64,000 nt of DNA from Triticum aestivum (taxonomy: Eukaryota; Streptophyta; Magnoliopsida; Poales; Poaceae): contig NC_057811.1 of NCBI RefSeq assembly GCF_018294505.1, positions 24,804,197-24,868,196 of the forward strand, read 5' to 3'. The translations under genes and the position numbers were made by a program. The notes beneath the pieces were generated by a model. It was not told the DNA's origin. It did no database searches and saw only the letters and a program-made list of their open reading frames with translations. This document shows, one piece after another, positions 49,301 to 60,811 of the stretch (positions are counted from its first letter, which is position 1; every line of letters begins with the position of its first letter).

Positions 49301-50471
49301 GTAGACTTAAGTTCCGGCTTACTCGCTTGAACCGGCAATTTGTAAATAGAAATGTTCGATATGCATTAGCCTCCAAGTGCCAAGTGTCTTTGCTTGGAAA
49401 GTGCTTGGGACTTTAAAATTGCATAATAACTGTTCATCCTATAACCCGGAAATTATGCAGGCGGCTTGCAAGAAGTTTGAAGCTGACATCTCCGATCTGA
49501 AGACTCGCTTGAGGACGCAAGAAACTGAGACCCGGAAGGCCAATGCCAAATTTGTGTCCAGTATTGCTGCGCAAGAAAAGCTGAAGATGGACTTTGATGC
49601 TGAACGGAAAGCTTGGGCCGAAGAGAAGGCTACTCTGGTGAACCGGGCTGAACAGGCGGAGAAGGCTCTGACAGAGAAGACCGCCGAACTCTCCGGCTTA
49701 AAGCGCCAAGTGTCCCAGATGGTTGCCGCAATCTTCGGTAAGTCATTCCACCGGTTTTCGTCCAATTTATAATTTTTATGTCTCATAACCCATCATTGCC
49801 AGTGGCTTATCTTACTCTGTTACACAGGTCCCAGAAGCGCCAACCTCAACCAAAGTGTGGTGACCAAGTTGAAGGCCGTGTACACCCTGGTGGAGCAACT
49901 CTACACCGGGTCACAGCGCGCCTTGGCCATGGTGGCCGTATCCAATGAGGTGCCGACTCATCTGGCGGAAGTTCTTCGCCGGCTTTCCGTTCTTCCCCAA
50001 CGTGTCCAAGAGCTGCGGCGGGCCTCTGCAAGAGCCGGAGCTATTGCCGCTCTGAGCCGGGCCAAGGCGTTCCTTGCAGAATTAGACCCGGCGGACATTG
50101 CCCTCGGCTATCCCAGTTTGAAGGAAGACAGCACACCCTTCGACCAAAGTTACTTTGCAGCCTGCGTGAAGATCGTGCGCCCGGTGGCCACCCTCATTGG
50201 AAACGACACAGATCTGACCAAGTACCAGCCGGGTTACAATGCAAAAAATCAGAGGATCCCCACTCCGCGTTATGAAGCTATCAGCTTAGTCCCGCCAGCT
50301 CGTAAGCACACCTTCGCCCCGGAGATTGACCTGGCCGGGTTAATTGACGAGGAAGCTCAATTTGAAGCTCTGAGCGGCATTGACTGGAAGTCGTCAACTT
50401 TCCAGGTCTTGGGAACAGCCGGAGGAGCGGAGAGGGATGAGCCGGAAACTTCAACCCAGCAAGCATCGTAA
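46325..50471 (+). pseudogene. Antisense gene of Tat element (gypsy-type transposase-like domain), one frameshift
   Basis: Opposite strand to gag-pol. 5'-UTR exon to 46477, GTAAGT donor, intron 46478-47084, then coding exons 47085-48002 (ATG 47101), 48087-48242, 48320-48714, 48785-49205, 49461-49737 and 49828-50471. All junctions are GT-AG and the phases agree, giving about 930 residues. Exon 1 (about residues 1-300) resembles the plant 'putative gypsy type transposase' domain (motifs FFDLRPQDIGPNS, FYLNRQNECANGP). The middle is low-complexity and charged (Lys/Ala-rich, then Pro/Glu-rich). The exon at 49461 is a heptad-rich coiled coil (KTRLRTQETETRKAN). The end is a helical conserved block. 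One lesion: a single-base deletion near 47833 shifts the frame. The biochemical role of such antisense proteins is unknown; the name transposase is historical. Intron 49206-49460 carries TAGCCCCCAAG words like the 3'-UTR arrays. Confidence 0.85.
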
Positions 50472-51009
50472 CTCTGCAGGCTGCTTATTAAACAATGCTT
50501 CACCCTTTTGGACTCGATGAGTCTTGTAATAGAGTAGGACCAACACTTTAACTTTGCCGTGCCATCGTGCACGCGTTGAATGCTGAATTCCATTGAAGTT
50601 GTCTCCTTTATACTTCTCCGGGTTATAATTGATCATTTCATTTTCCTTAAGCTCAATTAGTTGCCTTGAACTATTCTGCATAGAAAGACAAATCACAAGT
50701 CTCTAGGCGGCTTAACGCACTGAGAATCATAGTTTTAGACATATAACCCGGAATATGAATCAAAAAAGACTGGTCCTCAATTATGTCCTTGATATACCCG
50801 TAATAACACACTTACCAGCCTTCAAGCACACTTCCGGCTTATATAACCCGGGTAATAAGGTTGGTACCTCAATTCCGGTTTACCAGTCTTAATAACGCCG
50901 ATTGTATTCGACTAGTACTATATATCAAAGTTAAGCCGGCAAAGTGAGACCCGCTGTGCACACTTGAAATAATCAGAAGAACTTGCTATAAATCAGAAAA
51001 ACTTAGGGG
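50472..51009. other. Tat 3' region between antisense gene and repeat array
   Basis: Non-coding; downstream flank of the antisense gene. CCGG-rich words (AACCCGG, AGCCGG) recur but no gene or clear array is seen. Confidence 0.5.
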
Positions 51010-51410
51010 CTTCCGGTTCGAATACAACCAGAGACCCGTCCCAAAGGGGTTATGCTAGGATTCGAATGCGATCATATAGCCCCCAGTGGGTGTGGCGATG
51101 CCAATCAAGAGGGTACCGACAGCTATGTTCTCTTTGATTCGAATACGACCCATGTTTGAACAGGAAGCCCCCAAATGACCTTAAGAATTGTTTAACGATG
51201 CTGATTCGAATACGATCCACGTCGGTTCCCAAAGAGGTTAAACTATGGTTCAAATATGATCAAAGAAAACTCCCCAATGAGCTCGACACTTTGCCAATCA
51301 AATGGGTATCGACAGCTATGTTCTCTTTGGTTCGAATACGACCTATGTTTGAACAGGAAGCCCCCAAGTGACTATATTGTGTATGGCTAGATTCGAATAC
51401 GATCATAAGC
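51010..51410 (-). repeat. TTCGAATACGA-motif array, long Tat element
   Basis: Seven copies of TTCGAATACGA or one- to two-base variants, with TAGCCCCC and AAGCCCCC words between. Collinear with 37680-38060 of the short Tat element. Confidence 0.85.
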
Positions 51411-51558
51411 CGGATCCTCCTTCAAATTATCACATGATCTTATAAGGAAAACAACATATTCATCTTTGGAGGAGAAAAAAGGACAGAGGTCCTGCTTTAT
51501 GGCTTATCATAATATATACATGGCTTAGAGAAATATGTACATTATGAGAGCCGGTGGC

Positions 51559-54500
51559 TCAAGTGTAATAAGGCCGAAGCTGAGCTATGTTCCACGGCCG
51601 ACGGGGCTCTTCCTCTGACTTACGTGAATCTTTGTGCTCCCGAATGTCAATGAGGTAATATGACCCGTTGTGCAAATTCTTGCTGACCACAAAGGGCCCT
51701 TCCCAAGGCGGGGATAGCTTGTGCGCATCCGTTTGGTCTTGGATGAGCCGGAGCACCAGATCACCTTCCTGGATTTAACCACAATATCATCCACATAAGC
51801 ATGAACATTGCACCCAATCTGGTTATGAAGACAGTTCTGCACGCAGCGCTGATAAGTCGCCTACGCAATGTTGAGTCCAAAGGGCATAGACACATAGCAG
51901 AAGGCTCCAAAGGGAGTGATGAACGCCGTCTTCTCCTAGTCCTTAACTGCCATTTTAATCTGATGATATCCAGAATAAGCATCCAAGAAACTTAGGCGCT
52001 CACAACCCGCCGTAGCATCAATGATTTGATCAATACGGGGAAGGGCGAAAGAATCAGCCGGACACGCCTTGTTCAAGTCCGTGTAGTCCACACACATCCG
52101 CCAGGTGCCGTTCTTCTTGAGTACGAGCACCAGGTTAGCTAACCATTCTGGGTGAAAGACTTCAACAATAAACCCGGCCGCCAAGAGCCGGGCCACCTTT
52201 TCACCAATAGCTTTCCGCCTCTCTTCATTAAACCGCCGAAGGAATTGCCTGACGGGCTTAAATTTCGGATCAACATTGAGAGTGTGCTCAGCGAGTTCTC
52301 TAGGTACACCTGGCATGTCAGACGGCTTCCATGCAAAAATGTCCCTATTCTCACGGATGAACTCGATGAGCGCGCTTTCCTATTTTGGATCCAGATTGGC
52401 ACTGATGCTAAACTGCTGAGATCAATCTCCTGGAACGAAATCAACAAGTTTAGTCTCATCAGCCGACTTAAATTTCATTGCCGGCTCATGCTCCGTAGTC
52501 GGCTTTTTCAGAGAGGTCATACCTGTTGGGTCAACGTTGTCTTTGTAAAACTTCAACTCCTCTGTTGCGCAAACAGATTCTGCATAAGCTGCATCGCCTT
52601 CCTCACACTCCAGGGCCACCTTCCAGCTGCCGTGAACCGTAATGGTCCCATTATGACCCGGCATCTTGAGCTGTAAATACACGTAACATGGCCGTGCCAT
52701 GAACTTGGCGTAAGCCGGCCGCCCAAATATGGCATAGTACGGACTTCTTATCTTGACCACCTCAAAGGTCAATTTTTCCACCCTGTAGTTGTGCTCATCT
52801 CCAAAGGCCACTTCCAACTCGATCTTGCCGACTGGATAAGCCGACTTACCAGGTACCACACCATGGAAAATAGTGCTTGACTGGCTAAGGTTCTTATCAA
52901 TCAACCCCATACGACGGAACGTCTCATAATAGAGGATGTTGATGCTGCTGCCTCCATCCATGAGCACCTTAGTGAACTTATATCCTCCCACCTGAGGAGC
53001 CACCACCAAGGCCAAGTGACCCGGATTATCCACCCGGGGAGGGTGATCCTCCCTACTCCACACTATAGGCTGCTCAGACCACCGCAAGTAGCGTGGAACC
53101 GCCGGCTCAACAGCATTCACAGCCCTCTTATGAAGCTTCTGATCTCGCTTACACAGACTGGTGGTAAACACATGATACTGTTCACCGCTAAGCTGCTTTG
53201 GATTGGTCTGATAACCCCCCTGCTGCTGTTGATGACCCTGGCCAGACTGCTGATTAAAGCCCCCTTGACCGTTCTGAGGATTAGAATTTGAGCCGCCGCC
53301 CGGGCCATGAAAGCCGCCGGCGCCTGAGCCACCGCCCGGGCCATTGTTGCCGTTAAAGGCGTTGGAATTCTTAAAGGCCTTCATGATTGCACAATCCTTC
53401 CATAGATGAGTAGCTGGCTTCTCTCTAGAGCCATGCCTTGGACAAGGCTCATTCAACAGCTGCTCCAGCGTCGGGCCTGACCCGCCGGCTCGGGGAGGGG
53501 GCCTCCCCTTGCGTCGCTGGTTAGTGCCCTGTGAGCTGGCGTTGGCTACGAACTCTAGGCTGCCGTCGGCCTTGTGCTTGCCACCTCCTTGGTTCCCCGG
53601 GTTATGCTGAGGACCCTTGCCATTCCCGTTCTTCTTTCCCTTCCCTGTCCTTTCATCATCTGAAGCGGGGTCCTTGGTACTATCAGAATCGGCGTACTTG
53701 ACGAGAGCCGCCATCAGTGTACCCATATCATTGCAGTCGCGCTTAAGCCGCCCGAGCTTCATCTTCAGGGGCACGAAGCGACAATTCTGTTCCAACATTA
53801 AGACTGCAGAGCCGGCATCCATCTTACCAGATGAATGTATTATCTCCTTAACCCGGCGAACCCAATGTGTCGTAGACTCACCCTCCTGCTGCTTACAGTT
53901 AGTCAAATCCACAATTGACATAGACTGCCTACAGGTATCCTTGAAATTTTGGATGAACCGGGCTTTTAGCTCAGCCCAAGACCCGATGGAATTCGGTGGT
54001 AGCCCTTTCAACCAAGTGCGGGCAGTCCCATCTAACATCATGGTGAAGTACTTGGCCATTGCCGCTTCATTGACTTCCAGCAGTTCCATGGCCATCTCGT
54101 AACTCTCAATCCAGGCTGTGGGTTGTAAGTCAGCCGTGTAATTAGGCACCTTCCTAGGGCCTTTGAAATCCTTGGGTAGACGCTCATTGCGGAGAGCTGG
54201 CACTAAACAAGGGACACCTCCAGTCCTGGTAGGGATACCCACGTCGACGGAAGTCGTCGGATAAGCCGGGGGAGTCTGGTAAGCCGCCAACTGAGGCACC
54301 TGCTCTGCCTCTTGCCGCGCTCTGTCTTGGTCTGCTGCGTGAAAGGCTCCGTTATGAACCGGGCCATGGCCAGGGGGCGGGTCATGGCGTTGGACATTAC
54401 TTGAGCCGGTCGCTGAGACCATGTGTCTGCTATAACTCGGGCTCCGGCCTGGACGAGGGGTCGAGTGGATCCTGTCCCGGCTGTAAGAGTACGCCTCTTG

Positions 54501-55559
54501 CTGCGCCAGTGCTGTCTGAAGGAGTTCCCTGACCCGGCGGGTTTCAATAGCCGTCGGAGAGTCGCCGTCAATTGGGAGGGCCGCCAGCCGTGCCGCTGCG
54601 GCAACCATGTTCTCCAGCGGGTTAGCATAATGACCCGGTGGTATTGGCACGTACTGAGGCGGGGCAGGGTTCACCCGGGGAGGCCCCATCACTTGTGGCT
54701 GAACAGGGGTCCCAGACCCGGGCACTATGATCCCTGGCGGGTTTCTACACCCTGCACCTGGCGTGTTGAAGAGGTTTCGAGGATCGTAAACCAGAGGGAG
54801 TCGAGATTGGGCTTTTTGATGCCTCCTTCTCATGACCTCATTGGACGCGTTTTGATCCATCATGAGCCGGAAGGACTGCGCCTGAATCAACTGGGTTTGG
54901 GCGTTGAGAGCCGCCCTATCCGCAGCCATCCTGATCCCTTCTGCTGCCAGATCCTCTTTGGCTTTCACTAGATCTAACTTTAACTGTGCCACCTCCGCGT
55001 CATGCTGAGCTTGATCCGCCGGGTCAACCGCGGCGGTCAACAGGGCCGTCATCTTGTCCGTGAGATCCATCAGCACCTGAGCCGGTGAGGGCACCGGGTT
55101 TCCTGCCCCAGCAGCGGGGTTCTGAACAGGCTGCGCACCGGCCATGAAGATTCCGACCCGGCTCGGCGGCTCAAACGGGTCCGGAATACTGTCACCATCG
55201 GAACAACCCATGAGCCTACCATCTTGAAGTTGATACAACGAGTTTGACTCATCTGTGGACGACTAACCGTCAGAGCCGGCGGCCGTCTCATCACCAGATG
55301 CAGATCTGTCAGAGTGCCCTCCATGGACACATCCCACAAAAGCATGCCTCAAGGCAGGCAGGGCCCGGGCGGGTCGTGCGCGCTGAGCTGTCTCGACGAG
55401 ATCGGCGCAGAGATCCGGCTCAGGGCCCGGCTCACCAATCTTGCCAATGAAAACATGAATTCCGCCGAAGGGGACCCGGTATCCGTACTCGATTGAGTCG
55501 GCGTCGGGGCCCCAGCTTGCATCGTCGATGTAGAGCTTGCCGCGACGACTCTTGGTCAT
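51559..55559 (-). pseudogene. Tat element gag-protease and internally deleted pol
   Basis: Start chosen at MTKSRRGKLYI (55559), about 70 nt inside the primer site. The gag core lies around 54100-53650 (WIESYEMAMELL, ARTWLKGLPP, WAELKARFIQNF), and a Cys/His motif (CPRHGS...H-WKDC) near 53450. The retropepsin site is LMDGGSSINILY near 52940. Reverse transcriptase starts near 52320 and reaches YVDD near 51795. At about 51775 the text jumps to the C-terminal part of integrase (GDLVLRLIQD, GPFVVSKNL, RRPWNIAQLRPYY) in another frame. So the RT thumb, RNase H and the catalytic core of integrase are missing. In-frame stops lie at 55263, 52422, near 52383, at 51936 and near 51843. The copy cannot move by itself. 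Confidence 0.88.
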
Positions 55560-55628
55560 CCGGCCCACAGCGTATCCCTTGAGCCCTTCGAAGCTGCCCT
55601 TCAAGAACTCAAATCCACCGTGCGCTGG

Positions 55629-55646
55629 CCCCACGGTGGGCGCCAA
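55629..55646 (-). other. Primer-binding site, tRNA-Lys(CUU) type
   Basis: Minus strand TGGCGCCCACCGTGGGGC next to the right LTR, identical to the site at 40996-41014 and complementary to the 3' end of plant tRNA-Lys(CUU) with CCA. Confidence 0.87.
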
Positions 55647-55647
55647 C

Positions 55648-56164
55648 TGTCATGGAATTGTCACGGCAGATGTCCTCAAGCTAGGACTTAGTCGTGGACC
55701 CATCGCCGCTAGGAAGCTTGAAGGGGTTAACGGGACAAGGAACACGAGGGTTTATACTGGTTCGGCCCCTTACGGTGAAGGTAAAAGCCTGCGTCCAGTT
55801 GAGGTGGTATTGATTAGGGTTTCGATGACCAGGGAGCTAACTGCTATGCCTGGCTCTCGATGAGATCTTTCTTGTCCCTAAGCCGCTGCCGGGTCGTCCC
55901 TTTATATAGAGAGGTTGACGCCCAGCGGCTCTCAGAGTCCCGGCCGGCTCATAAAAGTGTCTGGCTTGGACTCTCAACTATTCTTGCCTTATACTACAAG
56001 TCTCGCCATACGGCGGTTTATCACTACGGGCTTTAAGCCATCTCCGGGTCTTAAGCCCATCTTTGGCCCACCGTCTTCAAGCTTGGCACCGGGCTTCAAG
56101 TGATGACCCTTACGAGTAACCCGGCCTCTTCTGGCGGGTGACTCTAAGGTTTATATCCTCAACA
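55648..56164 (-). repeat. Tat element 5' LTR (right)
   Basis: 517 bp, pair of 45496-46012. TTTATATAGAG near 55900 could be the plus-reading TATA-like word; the element's own promoter on the minus strand is not clear. Confidence 0.95.
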
Positions 56165-56361
56165 AAACTGGTCTTCATCCGGTTCCTCCAACGCTCCCTC
56201 CTCTCTCCCGCTAGATAGCGCGTGTATCTAGATTCCGCCTCCGCCCTAGTGGTGTACCCTTTGTAACTGTTACCGCTGAAACGGTGAACCTGTCTCCGAC
56301 ACTCCTCCCAGTCGTCGTAGACTCCGGGAACCTTACCCTTGTACACGACATACGACGGCAT
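56165..56361 (-). pseudogene. CACTA small protein with RNase H1/viroplasmin-type N domain, split by Tat
   Basis: ATG at 56359-56361. The first about 50 residues (YVVYKGKVPGVYDDWEEC, then FSGNSYKGYTTRAEAE) are a typical RNase H1 N-terminal hybrid-binding domain, the fold shared with caulimovirus viroplasmin: W in DDWEEC, the SYKGY turn and a C-terminal helix. A basic stretch (GERRERWRNRMKT) follows, and the frame continues after the Tat insertion at 45495 with a hydrophobic tail. The full product would be about 85 residues. It lies downstream of the transposase-associated gene on the same strand and may be part of the CACTA gene set. No RNase H catalytic domain is present. Confidence 0.8.
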
Positions 56362-56606
56362 CTCTATGCACTAGCCAAACAACAGATAATACATAAGCAA
56401 TATATAAATATGCAACAAAAGGATCGGAAGAGAAAAGCAAGACATTAATAGCACGATTCATGGTCCTACTAATAAATAGCATCGATTACATCTAAGTTGA
56501 ACGACTGTCCAAACCGAAGAGACATACAAGTTCATTAAAGTTTAATTACAACAAGAGCTAATCAATGTTTCAGAACTACACATAGCATCACTACTTTCGA
56601 CTCGAC

Positions 56607-59600
56607 TCATGGGACCGGAGCATGGATGAAGCCGCCGTCTGTCGTGATGGTCATGAAGTCGCGGGCGTTGTTAGCCTGCATTTGTAGCGTTGTGTCTATC
56701 TCGCTGTTGGATGGTTGAAATTTGAGGTAGAACTGCCCCGAGGTACGAAGGACATCTTGATGGATGATTTCTGCAAACTCCGACTGGATGCGAAAGAATT
56801 CTTGTCGGATGTCCGCGTCCTGGATTGCCGCCAAGCTTGCGGCCTAATCTTTGAGATTATTTGGTAGCAGAAGGTGATTATGGTCCCGTACGATCGCCCG
56901 CATGTGATGGAGGGCGTAGTAGGCATCCTTCTGACCGCCAGGCGGCTGCTTGACGCAGGGGAACGTCGTATTGTGGGTGAACACGTGCCTGCTGTACCTA
57001 CGAGATGGCCTCTTAAAGGTGCCTCCAGATGCGGTGTAGCCGCGGAGAGCATCATCAAGAACTTTCTTGATATTTGTGTAGTCTATCTTGGAGTCACGGT
57101 CAGGGTCGAAATACGTGGCCATGGAATATTTCGGGCTTAAGAGGATGAGTGTGCAATGTGTGTCACTGCACAGAACACAGAATGTTAGAAAAAAAAGAAC
57201 GATCGAAATCTAAGAAATCATATGTTACAGGGCGGTTAGGAGATGACTTACTCGGGAAAGTAAGCCACGAGGAAGTTATCCTTATCTGGGTTTGCAAGAA
57301 TGACGCCTTCGAGGTGTGAACTCGCGACTTGCCGGTCCCCAGCGCTGCCCAAGATCTTGGCATGCATGTAGAAGGGGTCGACTATCACAATGTCCGGGGT
57401 CTTGTCTCTAATGATCCGCATCTCCATACTCAGCGAGAACAGCCGAACGAAGGTGTAGTGCAGCTGATGAAGGTTAAGCATAGCAAAGATGTCATCAAAC
57501 CGCAGGACAATCGTACCCCCGACGGCGCTATCCACAAAGCCCTTGCCCTCTGGCACCTTGGCCACGAAAACCGGGTATGTCACATCATTCTCTCGGAGAC
57601 GCCGTTTCTCCAAAGAAAGAACACTGTCATGGAGACTCCGCATAGCACCGGTTGCAGCATTGAGCATATTTGTCGGTAGCATTGGCCTACCCGCCACATG
57701 CACCCTCCTCGAGATATCCTTAGGTGAAGGTGGCCCGTCCTGAGCACGGATCGTACTCGGTGCCGGCTGGCTCGCACTGGCGCCCTTGTTAGTCTTTCTT
57801 TTCCGTCCCTTCTTCCTGATCTGCTGTAATGGGATCGAGTTCTGCTCACAGACCGCCTTCTTGAGCGTGTTTGGGCTGATAATATTTGGCACCTTAGCTA
57901 TCTGAGGCTCGGCGAAGGCGGCAGCTGGAGGCGTCTCCTGAGAACTGAACGCCAGACGACGCCTATTGCAATTGGGTTTCTCCGCCGTACCAGCTAGATC
58001 GCGGTCGTCTTTTTCAGGGTTGGGTTCTTGAGAAGGAGGCCCGCAGAACTTGTCACCGTACCCATGTTCGGCAAAGTACTTATCGACGTTGGAAAATGTA
58101 CCGCCGTCGTTGTCGTCGTCGTCCGGATCCTGTGCCATAGGGATGTCCGGCATGTCCGGTAGCGTTGCAGTGTTCTTGCCATGGCTTGGCGCTGGCACGA
58201 CTGGCGGTCTTGCCTGTGGAGTGGTGTCCCCCGCCCCCAAACAAATCTGGCTCTTCGGTCAAAGCAGGGGCCAGCTTACACAGGCGCTGAGGGTCATCAC
58301 ATCATCTTCGTCGGCCGCAGCGGGTCGAATCGGAGGTAACAACTCATCGCAGCCTGGCAGCACCCGAACCAGTTCAACCCTATACAAGGTGGGTGGCATA
58401 GGATTACCGTGGAACACGTGGTTGCCCGGTTGAACGATTCTACCCTTGGTGACATCGACCAACTCGCCGCCCACGAAGTGCAGGAGAGTGCAAGGAACAT
58501 CGGTGGTGCCCTGCGAAAACATGTAGGGCGTCAGGGATGCCCAGTCAAAGGCAAGGAGATGAAGTCATCGGCCGAGAGGCTTAGTTACCGTGATGCCGTC
58601 GAGCTCCGCTAATGTCGAGGCACCACCAACGGCGGGCATGCGTGTGCAACTGACGGAGGGGCCGCTTGCTGGCGAGGTGCCGGCCGGCATACACCCGGGT
58701 GCATTAAGGTCCAATGCCCGTGCCGGCGCCGGAGACACGAATACCGCCTCCGCCGGAGACACCAATGGCGCCGCCTGCGCGTTGTGCGAGTTGCTGGCCG
58801 TGAAGCTGGGAACCGGGGGAGGCCCCTGTTGGCCGCCCGCAATCCACGTCGTCAGCCCCTGAATCAAGGTAGGCACAATGGCGGTGAGCGTCGTTCCCAG
58901 TTGTTGTTGCACTTGCTCTTGGACAATCTCCGGAATCCGCGCCACTTGTGCCTTGAGTTCTTGAACCTCGCGCGACTGGCTTTCCGAGCTGGTCTTTTTC
59001 TCCTGCCGCCCACCAGCGGTATAGTATGACGACCATTTTATGGACAAGCCTTTGCCGGCCACACGACCAGCTGACGACGGCTTACTGAGCTTATCCTTGT
59101 TTTTCATTACGTTCAACGCCCTATTTAAAGGGGTGTCAAAAGGGGAGCTCTGAGACGACCCCGCGCTACTGCTTTCAACCTCCTGCGGAAGGAATGTGAA
59201 CCATTTAGAAATTTGGCTTCATTAATTAGAATGCAACCATATGGAGCTAATTACGCGGGGGTGTATTCCTTACCAGAAAAAGCTCAAGCGCCCTGGTCTT
59301 CGGATCCGTGGTAAGCTCCTTTGTTACCGGGTCCTCCCTGTACCGGGCCCTGACAAAGTTCCTGGTCTGCTTGTCACGTAATTTCTCAAAGCGGGGCGGT
59401 AGGCCTTGCTCGGCATGCTCCGCGTCCTCCTTGTCCCATATAGGCTCTGCCACTCTGTAACCGCCGGGACCGAGTTGGTGGACCCCTAAGTTCAACTCCC
59501 GCATTTCTTTCCCCCACTGACTTGATTCGGAGGTTGCGCTGCTCTCGCACTTGATCTTGAACTCCTTGTAGTCATCTTCGCTCATCAAAGGATATTTCTC

Positions 59601-60197
59601 CTTGATCTTCTCATAACTATCACCTTTTTCAATCATTGCCTTCACCGTGCTTCTCCATGTAGACAGGGCCGTGCTCATCCTCGTGAGGGCGGCACTATTC
59701 ACTTTATTCCCTGAGAGGCGTGTGTTTGCAAACTCAGCGGGGAACTTGTATCGTTCGTGCAGCTTCGTGAAGAGGAGGCTGCGTAAATTCCCTCGGTCCT
59801 TATGCCTTAGGTTCTCGGTGTTGATCGAGACGGTGCTCCGGAGAATGCACCTGAGTTGAACCGAGTACCCCTTGACTACATGTTTGGGCGCCGTTGGATG
59901 CCCGTCGGAGTTCACTTCAGTAAATTCCTCCTTGACGGTGCCGAGCACATTTGGGCGCCGGTCCTTCCGTTGCATCTTCGGTTGGCTGCCATCTGTGCGT
60001 GCGCCGCCATCATCAGTGGTGGCATCCTCGGCGGCACCATCAGTGGTGTCATCCCTGACGCCACTAGGGGTTGTGTAGTCAGGATCGGTGTCTTCCGCGG
60101 GGGCGTCCTCATAGCGGTGAGGTTCTTCCTCCATCTCCTGGGATAGCTCCCATAATTGCTTGCCGCCCGAACCGCCGGCCTCATCGTTGTGGGCCAT
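56607..60197 (-). pseudogene. CACTA gene: En/Spm-type transposase domain plus ULP1-like domain, three stops
   Basis: Exons 60197-59274, 59182-57252 and 57165-56607, GT-AG junctions, consistent phases, about 1137 codons. Start chosen at MAHNDEAGGSG; 17 more upstream codons are open. Exon 1 holds an acidic leader and the plant Ptta/En/Spm transposase region (SVQLRCILRSTV, GPGGYRVAEPIW). The middle has a coiled stretch (VQELKAQVARIPEIVQEQVQ) and Pro/Ala-rich linkers. The end resembles a ULP1 (C48) peptidase fold: His in THCTLILL, Asp in YFDPDR and Gln in KQPPG, but the place of the nucleophilic Cys reads GGQKDAYYAL, with no Cys. In-frame stops at 58565-58567, 58259-58261 and 56844-56846 break this copy. 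Confidence 0.85.
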
Positions 60198-60544
60198 GTT
60201 TTGCTCGAAATAGGAAAAAAGTTTGGTCAAAAAGTTGTTTATTGTCAAGGAACAAGATCATGGTCTCATCATTTAGGGTTTGTCGACACCGAGGCATCCT
60301 AAAAACTAAGCTTTTATCATTTTGGTTTTGTCAACGCCGATGCACCCTAAAATCCTAAGCGTACATCATTTAGGTTCTCATCGACACCGAGGCACCCTAA
60401 AAGCTAAGCTGGGAAGGAGAATTCTAAGTTGGGACTAATCACATGGCTCTATTGCCACCTATGGTTTAATGCAGCAAGAATAAAGGAGCAGTTGATCCTA
60501 CTTAATTAAGTACTAAGATACCCCGGCCCATGCATTAGTCGCAA

Positions 60545-60636
60545 GTACCCCATATGTCCTATTTTTAGCAAAGTCATGCTAAAATTCATAGAAAATTTCA
60601 GCATGACCTTTGCTGAAAATAGGACATATGGAGTAC
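60545..60636. repeat. 92-bp inverted repeat in the CACTA
   Basis: Left arm GTACCCCATATGTCCTATTT and onward pairs with the right arm ending AGGACATATGGAGTAC. The inner parts also pair (AGCAAAGTCATGCT with AGCATGACCTTTGCT). About 40-bp arms with a small loop. Could be a small MITE or a transcribed hairpin; no target duplication was fixed. Confidence 0.8.
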
Positions 60637-60811
60637 CCAAATTTGCCAGAACGGAAGTTAATCGACATTCCGGCAAACTCAAGGGCCTCTCGGGGTACAG
60701 CAGCAGCATCACAAGTCCTAGATTATGATGATACAACAACAAGTTGAAAAAGCTGAAGTTCTCAGCATGAAGAATCACACAACACAGCACCTACATTATG
60801 ATGATACATTT

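Larger units (their letters stand above)
45496..56164 (-). mobile_element. Tat-lineage gypsy retrotransposon with antisense gene, target duplication AAACT
   Basis: 10,669 bp. LTRs of 517 bp each (45496-46012 and 55648-56164) differ at about ten sites by eye (about 2 percent). AAACT flanks both ends (45491-45495, 56165-56169). The primer site adjoins the right LTR, so gag-pol reads right to left. pol lacks the end of reverse transcriptase, RNase H and most of integrase. Between pol and the left LTR lies a multi-exon gene on the opposite strand, an arrangement known for Tat-lineage elements such as Grande. It inserted in the last gene of the CACTA. Confidence 0.93.

Noticed and set aside
49206..49460. 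153-codon frame reading on past 49205
   Set aside because: A good GT donor at 49206 and an AG acceptor before 49461 join coiled-coil text in phase, so this is an intron.
53617..54971. Plus-strand frames of 161 and 182 codons
   Set aside because: Shadows of the minus-strand Tat gag.
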